Of a stretch of DNA of 64,000 nucleotides, positions 57,627 through 64,000 are shown one piece after another. Below the pieces are notes generated by a model, which ran no database searches, was not told the origin of the DNA, and was given only the letters and a program-made list of their open reading frames with translations. The position numbers were made by a program, and so were the translations under genes. Within the stretch, counting starts at the first letter, position 1. Each line of letters begins with the position of its first letter. Source of the DNA: Elmis aenea (Eukaryota > Arthropoda > Insecta > Coleoptera > Elmidae); NCBI GenBank assembly GCA_947652605.1, contig OX393579.1:20233674-20297673 (forward strand). The letters are read 5' to 3'.

Positions 57627-59385
57627 TGCATGACTTGTTAAAGTATGCTGTAATGTAATATTTACTAGGCTGCTATATTTAAACCTTAACAATTTTGAAT
57701 TAGCCACATCTCAAAAAATATGACCTCATAAAATAAGTCGCTAGAAATAAAAAATTCAGTTTTTTTTTCAAAACTTCGGCAATTTTTCTAAATTGCAAAA
57801 CTTATGGGTATTTATAAATCTCAAATTTTTAGATTTAATTTTTTGCTTGTTTTGCTGTAAGTATATGTTTAATGGTACATTATGGTTCTTGATGTTACAT
57901 CTTTATATCGAGTAGATAAAACAGCTTGTTTCACTGAATTTAAGACCATTGTTAAAAATTGTTTAAAACTAGAACTAATAATAAATAATAACTTATGCAC
58001 TCATAAATATTACAATGAGCACATGAAATTAAGTTTTTATTGTGTTTAATTTAATTCAATAGTAGTAAAATGATGTTAACCCATAAACTGCATGAAATAC
58101 TATTCATACATTATAAAAGCCAGTACCGTGTTAAGGAAAACGCATAAAGCTTTCGATTAGAATAAACAAATGGTATCTACATGATTTAATTTTTTTTTGT
58201 CCTATTGTGATTTTTTATTAAAACGTCTCTCGTTAAAGAGAGTTAAATTATATATTATGTAATAGGAAATTTCTAGCGCCTTCAAATGTTGTATTTCAAA
58301 CTGTAGGCTATTATTTAAAGCGAACAGAAAAAATTGAAAAAAACAATTGAATATGAAAAACAATTTAAAATACTTGCCGCTGTTTAATATTTGTAATAAA
58401 CAGCCAAGCTAAATTTTTTAAAATAAAATGCTATAGGGTTAGGTAGTTGTTAGAGGAAAAAAAAATTATTGAAAAACGAATCCAAAAACAACATTCAAAA
58501 TGTTATAAATCCAGTAGCCTTTAAGAAAAAAAAAAAAAAACTAATGAAATATATATTGTAAAATTTGTTTTAACGTGATTGTAACAGTTATTTTATTCTA
58601 CCGATTTATTGACCCCCAGTGCGGCACTGTAGAGTGTGGAGTATTATGTATTTTGTATATACAATATTTTTTGTTTCTGTTTATGTGGGAGTAAAATTGT
58701 ATACTTTCTTGTGAGTGATACGTCAATTTATCTTTTTATTTGTTTAGTTTTTGCGTTACACCAATCTACCCTACAAAAACAATCATTTGTAATTTGTATA
58801 TTAATAATAGCACAGAAAACCTAATTAAAATAACAATAAACAATATTGAGACATAAAGTAATGTATCATTTGTTACAATTTATAGTATTAAATGTAATCT
58901 AACTTGACATTTTAATCAATATTTATGACGTGATTTCCATATATTTATTTTTAATGTACGACTGAAAATTAATCTTTTATTCCTCGTTTAATATTGCGTT
59001 TGATTGTTTAATAACAAGAGAATGCTATTTAACCCTGTTGCGTGGGGTGGGGACTAAGACCATGATTTTTATTATTCAGTTGTTTCATATATTGCAACAA
59101 TTTTGTTGATGCATGCAATGTAAACAAATACGCCTTTACACACAGACGCTTTCCTGCGCGATTGAGCGTCATGTTTTCGCGCGAGAAAGATTGTGTGTGT
59201 AAAAGGATGCGAAGGCAAATGAAAGCGTGTCAAAAATCGTGTAGGCGCAATCCTGTGCGAGTATGTCTGTGCACAACATTTCACAAAGCGCGCTTTACCA
59301 CACGCTGGTCGTTCGAAAGTGTAGTATACTTGGCATCATGGACATCAGCCTGTGGTCAAATTTATATTAATTCAATCCTTGTTTA
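57627..59385. other. A+T-rich stretch, no gene supported
   Basis: 59030-59340 is GC-richer with many GCGCG/GTGTGT motifs. Frames on both strands there (59072-59284 minus, 59162-59410 plus) are mutual shadows without a domain. TTAACCCTGTTGCG at 59030 resembles a piggyBac-type end, but a convincing partner was not found. Confidence 0.4.
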
Positions 59386-59388
59386 TAA

Positions 59389-59605
59389 AAAGTTGAAAGT
59401 GAAGAATTAAAAAACAAGTGGGATGAAGCTTACAGCAAAATCATAGAATTTTGCAAGGCACAAGTTTTTCCAGATGCAAATAGGGATTTCGTTGTCAAAA
59501 GAATTCAGAGGCTAAGGGGGTTCTTTAAAAAGGAATTTAAAAAATCCCGTAAAAGCCAATGAAGCGTATGTGGTACTAAAGAATTATATACTTTGAAATT
59601 ATATT
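59389..59605 (+). pseudogene. MADF/Myb-SANT-like DNA-binding domain fragment
   Basis: The frame from 59389 to the stop at 59560-59562 reads ELKNKWDEAYSKIIEFCKAQ, VFPDANRD and FVVKRIQRLRGFFKKEFKK. After a frameshift NEAYVVLKNY follows (59559-59588). The order of a helix with AYxxI, then FVxKxIxxLRxxFxKExKK, then (D)EAYVxxLxxY matches the second half of MADF/Myb-SANT-like domains. Such domains occur in insect transcription factors and in the accessory proteins of PIF/Harbinger elements. Given the frameshift and the setting, a transposon-derived relic is more likely than a host exon. No element termini were found around it. Confidence 0.5.
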
Positions 59606-60713
59606 TGACGCACAACAAACAAAATTTTTAAAACTTTCCAAGAATTTCATCACAGCAACTTCTATTCTGTATTTAACGGTCTTATCAAGTTTTTAGTAAG
59701 TCGGCATGATTTGGTTTTTTCGACATTTTTCATAATTACAAGAGGGCAATATTTGATGATAACATTGCCCACTAGAACTTTTTTTTTTTATGTAAAAATA
59801 TATCACTTCATTTTAATTCTTAAATTAATTTAAAAGTGTGATAAAAAAACCTTTTTTTATGACCAAGACACCTTTGGAAAAAACAAAAAGTACCTTGTAA
59901 CAAAAACTCTCCAATTTATAATGCTTTATCAAAAAAATTATTTAGAAAACAGCTAACTCAGGCAATATATTTCTTAGGTCAAAAACACAAGTTGCTCGGC
60001 GAAGCATTTGTCTTGCTATAAAAAATTGGAACAAGAACAAAATGATTATTTTTTAATGGTGAATTTTGAAGTTTGGTTGTAATTTTTAAGCTTCCTATGC
60101 ATTTTTTCGCTTCCCTTAGAAATTTAATAAATTTGTGTCATTTTATGTAGCATCTCTAAAAAATGTATTTTATAGAACTTACTTGCAGAATTACAAATTG
60201 AACTACTTTTACCAAAGTTAGTACCATTTTTTAAGGGTATCCTGATTATGTTAAAGCGATTCTATTATAATATATTTTTAAATAATTTAAGTAGTGCAAT
60301 TAAGCCATATCTTTTTGAATTTAAAAGGTTCCTAACCAACCAGGAACGGATTAACAAATAGATAATAAAGGCAAACGTCTAGAGCCCGTAATTTAGAGGT
60401 ATGCTATTCGACCCCGCAAAAAAAAAGTTATATATTTTATTAATAAAAAGTTCTGTGTTTTTTATCTTTCACCTCCAAGACCTGATTGCAGAGAGCGACA
60501 CTGGTGTTCAAATACAAGTCAATCCCTAAAACTAAATATCAGCGCTAGCTAAGCTGCGATTTTGCCTAGTTGTAGGGTTAACGTGCTTAATACCGGGGTT
60601 AATCCCAAGTTCAAGTTTTATTCAATGGGACCTAAAAGTTTGTCAGTCTAATGCGATAACACCCTCTATAAATAGGGCTTAAACACTATATTTTGTCTAG
60701 GACTTACAAAGGC
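59606..60713. other. A+T-rich stretch, no gene recognised
   Basis: No frame, RNA gene or repeat pair that I can support. Confidence 0.5.
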
Positions 60714-60942
60714 TTATGCCCGGTTTCTCCGACACATCTTAAGATCTAGCTGAATCTTAAGTTCGCCTTAACGGTATAAAGTGTTGCACCAAGCAATTTT
60801 AAGAACATATTCGACTTGAGCTGAGCTCACATCTTGAGTCGCTGTTTACTAGAACTTGAGCTGGAGTACATAACCTAAAATTATCTTGTATTTGCTTTTT
60901 TTGTAGTTAAATGTTTGTTTAAATTGTGGTTTAAGTTTAAAT

Positions 60943-61133
60943 ATGGATATTGACTTTATAAATATGATAGATGATGCAGATGATGACTTGTACGACCCTG
61001 TAATTTCTCGAAGGCGATTTGTTCGCGCAAATCCATTTACGGATTTCGAATACGATCGTTTTTTTATGCGTTTTCGCCTCACAACAGAGACAGTTATTGT
61101 GATCTTAGATCAAATTGAGCCTCAATTGGAGTA
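60943..61133 (+). pseudogene. Harbinger transposase (HARBI1-like) N-terminal fragment
   Basis: From ATG 60943 the frame reads MDIDFINMIDDADDDLYDPV, SRRRFVRANPFTDFEYDRFF and FRLTTETVIVILDQIEPQL. This is the N-terminal region of HARBI1/PIF-type DDE transposases: an acidic start, then RxRxxPFxxxxDxxFxxRFRLxKxTVxxLLxxIxPxL. About 63 of some 350 residues remain. None of the catalytic DDE residues is present, because the rest of the gene is deleted and the frame runs into the nested element at 61134-61136. The apparent 123-codon frame to 61314 is therefore chimeric. Confidence 0.85.
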
Positions 61134-61135
61134 TA

Positions 61136-62057
61136 CAGGGTGTTTGAAATTCGAGTTTAAGCATGGGAATCTCGCGTATTATAATAGCTCGAGTATAGGT
61201 TTAAAATTGGCAAAGTTGCTAAATTTGGTGCTCATTAATAATCCAAAGAGAAATTGGAAATATCTCAAACAGTATCCGAGAAAATTAGGAAAAACTGGAA
61301 AATACGATTTTTAAAAATCGTTTATAACTCCTTTGGAGTTTGAAATATTTTAAATGTGTAAAAAAGTTGCCCAAGCAACTTTTAAGCCGAATCGGATGGT
61401 GGTCACAAATTTTTCCTAGGTCGATTCGTTTTTGTTTTAGACAACCAACTTTGTTTTTTCTGATGGGCAGCATATCGCGTTTTTCTTCGTTATTAAAGTT
61501 CATTTTTACGACTAACAGGCCTTTAAAACTTTTAGATTGTTGATCGGTTGTCATGGAAACAACATAAACTACAATGACCGGCCAACCTGATTTATAATGG
61601 TTATTGTTTGAAACGTATTTTTTGAAATTTGACAATAAAAGAAAAAGTAAAATACCATGTGTGATACATCAATGGATTTAGAAAAATAAATGCTATTTGA
61701 TAATGTAAATAGCAAAACTTGCGCCCATAAGCAAAAACAAAGTTGGTTGTCATAAAACAAAAACGAATCGATCTAAGAAAAATTTGTGACTACCATCCGA
61801 TTCGGCTTAAAAAGTTGCTTCGGAAATGTTTTTACACATTTGAAATATTTCATACTCCAAAGGAGTTATAAACGATTTTCAAAAATCGTATTTTCCAGTT
61901 TTTCCTAATTTTCTCGGGCACCGTTTGAGATATTTTCAATTTCTCTTTGGATTATTAATGAGCACCAAATTTAGCAACTTTGCCAAATTTAAACCTATAC
62001 TCTAGCTATTATAATAAGCGAGAACCCCATGCTTAAACTCGAATTTCAAACACCCTG
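61136..62057. mobile_element. Mariner-type element, 922 bp, about 340-bp arms, nested in Harbinger
   Basis: Ends are TA|CAGGGTGTTTGAAATTCG and, inward from the right, TA|CAGGGTGTTTGAAATTCG. The arms (61136-61470 and 61722-62057) are nearly identical inverted copies through GACAACCAACTTTGTTTTT. The 250-bp centre has no transposase. The high arm identity suggests a relatively recent insertion. Frames at 61285-61635, 61340-61543 and 61569-61760 are arm or centre sequence without domains. Confidence 0.93.
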
Positions 62058-62071
62058 TATACATAATCTAT

Positions 62072-62149
62072 TTATTTATTTTCTTCTACCAAGCTAACTA
62101 ATAATTGTTTTTCCTCCATGGTATAATTTATTCTTTTTTTTTTCGCCAT
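62072..62149 (-). pseudogene. Harbinger accessory Myb/SANT-like protein, N-terminal fragment
   Basis: From ATG at 62149 on the minus strand the frame reads MAKKKR and INYTMEEKQLLVSLVEE, then NK and a stop (62072-62074); beyond the stop the frame continues IDYV into the nested element. A basic start followed by (F/Y)(S/T)xEEKxLLVxLVExxK is how the Myb/SANT-like DNA-binding proteins of Harbinger elements begin. In autonomous elements this second protein works with the transposase. Here only the first helix remains. It is convergent with the transposase fragment, the usual two-gene layout. Confidence 0.75.
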
Positions 62150-62465
62150 TTCAACACAAAATAAAATAATAAACACCGAACTGTAACTTTATATGTGACT
62201 AACAGCTGATAGCAACAACAAGATGTCACAGGGAGCCGTTTTAACAGCTGTGATGTAAATGGCCAATGAAAATTAGCCATTTCAATCTGCCGCTAAAATG
62301 TGCCGACTTCTTGCAACGTTGCCAAACCGAGTTCTAACTTAGCTGAGATGTCTAACAGATTCCGGAATATGTTTTCTGTGCAACGCATTGGTATCTTGAG
62401 ACGGTCTTAAATATAAGGCGGGCTTATATAAGTTCGATCTTGAGATGTGTCGGAGAAACCGGGCA

Positions 62466-63337
62466 TTAATCCGGCACTGTAGCCCATTATGTGTAAATAG
62501 TTAATAAGACCATCCAATACAAAATATAAAGTTGCTGTTTAGAAAATCTTATGAAAGTTTTAAAATTTCGTTAATAAAATATAGGTACAGTGAAAAGAAA
62601 AAAATAAACTATTTTAGTTTTTGTGAAAGCTCTCTCAGTTATCCGAAATATGTATTGATTATATCAGGCACCATATAATTAAGCAAATTTAAACCTACGC
62701 TCTGGCACTTACATATAATCGAAAATCCCATTTTAAAATAAAAAATTCCATCTCTCCGTATAGTCTATTAGTAATTAAACTGCTACATTGGTGGTCGACT
62801 GCATGATTAGGACAAAGTTTCATTGCACTCAAATCAATTACGCATGTGTGCGTATTACATATTAACGAAGCAAGTCTCTTTCATAATGTAATATTTGACC
62901 AAGGTGCCTGTACTGTTTATGACTTCGTGGTCAGTTGCTAAATGAATTTTTTCAACCAGACCAGAATAAATTACACATTTGTTTAACATCTATCTACGTA
63001 TATTGTTAACTGATTTTGAAAGCGTGACCTTTCAATAATTCCAAAAATGTGTTATTCATATTTTTAACATAACTGTCGTCAAAAATTAATGGAGAATGTT
63101 TTTTGCATTCCTATTTGTATGGCATTGCATACCGTAATAACTAAAAATGTTACAAAAGTTACGACTTTTTTAAAAACTTACCACACCTGCGTTAAGGCGA
63201 AATTTCTTAACCGGGGTCGAAGGTAATTTGTGAACCTTCTGGGGTTGCAAAATTTACTTTTAAAATTAGGTTGCATAATAATCTAAGCCAAATAATTATA
63301 TTTGATTTGATTTCTTAAAAGCTAAAAACGCATTAAG
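62466..63337. other. A+T-rich stretch, no gene recognised
   Basis: No signal found. Confidence 0.5.
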
Positions 63338-63339
63338 TA

Positions 63340-63582
63340 CAGGGTGGTCCAAATTCGATGGGATTACATGGGTATCTCGCTTAATAGTCATGATAGAAAA
63401 AGTTTTGAAATTCCAAACATATTCAGGTTTTTGGGACAAAAAAACCGGAAATTATAGAATATTTTTAACAACGGTTCTGAGTTTGTCCCAAAAAACTGCA
63501 CATTTTTTGTAATTTAACCGATTCTCTATCTTGACTATTAAGGGAGATACCCATATAATCCCATCGAATTTGAACCACCCTG
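63340..63582. mobile_element. Short mariner-type MITE, 243 bp
   Basis: Ends are TA|CAGGGTGGTCCAAATTCG and, inward from the right, TA|CAGGGTGGTTCAAATTCG. The inverted arms of about 65 bp include GATGGGATTA(C/T)ATGGGTATCT and CTTAATAGTCA(T/A)GATAGA. A second inner pair, TTTTTGGGACAAA/TTTGTCCCAAAAA, lies at 63430 and 63485. It is non-coding. Confidence 0.92.
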
Positions 63583-64000
63583 TATTTTACTATGCCCAAT
63601 GATATTCATGAATTCATGCAATATGATCAGAAAGTATCTTCCAACATGAGGAACCAAGGGATCTCAGAAACTGTTAGAGATAAAAAAAAATGCTTAAATT
63701 AGCAAAATATTGTGTTTTTACGTACGTATTAATCTAAACTAAATATAGGTCCATATCCATACGTTTTGTGACCAGTTCCTGAAATGTTCTGCAATAGACT
63801 GAAAAACTTTGGTTTTAAATTTTAATTGTAAAAAAGTTACAAAAAGCTCCTTTTGACTTAAATTTATGAAAGGAATGTTATATCGGAAACATATATCAAA
63901 TATCAAAATTCGTCCTTAGATAAATTTTGCCCAAGACAAAAACTGCACTTGAAATAATTTGAAAATAATTTAGTTTTGTTGGCAGGTACGTCAAAACTAA
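63583..64000. other. A+T-rich end of window, no gene recognised
   Basis: No feature can be supported. Confidence 0.5.

Larger units (their letters stand above)
60717..62465. mobile_element. PIF/Harbinger element carrying a nested mariner-type element
   Basis: Both ends, read inward, start TGCCCGGTTTCTCCGACACA. The flanks are TTA (60714-60716 and 62466-62468), the 3-bp duplication typical of PIF/Harbinger. The element keeps the first parts of two convergent genes, transposase on the plus strand and a Myb-like protein on the minus strand, and lacks everything between them. At that junction sits a mariner-type element (61136-62057). Without it the Harbinger element is about 825 bp. Confidence 0.93.

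Noticed and set aside
59030..60583. piggyBac element between TTAACCCT and AGGGTTAA
   Set aside because: Only eight bases match at the ends and the interior has no piggyBac transposase sequence.
61285..61760. Several 60-116 codon frames on both strands
   Set aside because: They lie in the inverted arms and centre of a mariner-type element and mirror each other.
1..64000. CRISPR array, bacterial operon or phage region
   Set aside because: No regularly spaced direct repeats with unique spacers and no prokaryotic gene organisation are present.

Overview
The window is strongly A+T-rich and has no bacterial-style gene layout: no operons, no ribosome-binding sites and no open reading frame longer than 178 codons. 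Its recognisable content is eukaryotic transposable elements: hAT, mariner/Tc1-like, PIF/Harbinger, LINEs and palindromic non-autonomous elements. Together with a (TTAGG)4 run, the insect telomere motif, this points to an intergenic or intronic stretch of an insect (arthropod) nuclear genome. Order and species cannot be set from the sequence; a beetle would fit but is a guess. I found no host protein-coding gene, tRNA or rRNA that I would defend.

Layout. 1-4.2 kb: hairpin element, two short hAT elements, a mariner-type transposase scrap and a solo mariner arm. 4.2-11.7 kb: mostly unique DNA, with one mariner-type inverted-repeat element near 8.7-9.3 kb. 11.7-13.5 kb: two hAT elements, one full of CGTTTTCG-type repeats. 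13.5-20.3 kb: mostly unique DNA. 20.3-24.0 kb: nested hAT and hairpin elements, a hAT transposase C-terminus and a 1.9 kb inverted repeat. 24.9-26.1 kb: a hAT element with TTTAAATC arrays. 26.7-30.6 kb: two copies of one decayed autonomous hAT family, the second carrying a hairpin element. 33-34 kb: LINE reverse-transcriptase remnants. 35.1-36.7 kb: a cluster of palindromes around a broken recombinase-like reading frame. 39.3-43.6 kb: two long-inverted-repeat mariner-type elements, one with a transposase end in its centre. 43.8-50.5 kb: more hAT elements, some nested, and a chimeric mariner-type element. 53-55 kb: LINE fragments in opposite orientations. 57.2 kb: a hAT element. 59.4 kb: a MADF-like fragment. 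60.7-62.5 kb: a Harbinger element with both reading frames cut, carrying a mariner-type element. 63.3 kb: a short mariner-type MITE.

How the parts relate. Elements were placed by paired termini plus target-site duplications: 8 bp for hAT, TA for mariner, TTA for Harbinger. Where an element sits inside a copy of a known family, the uninterrupted sister copy in the same window shows the empty site, so relative insertion order can be read. All coding remnants are truncated, frameshifted or interrupted, so none looks active. Most of the window outside these elements is A+T-rich sequence with no recognisable signal.
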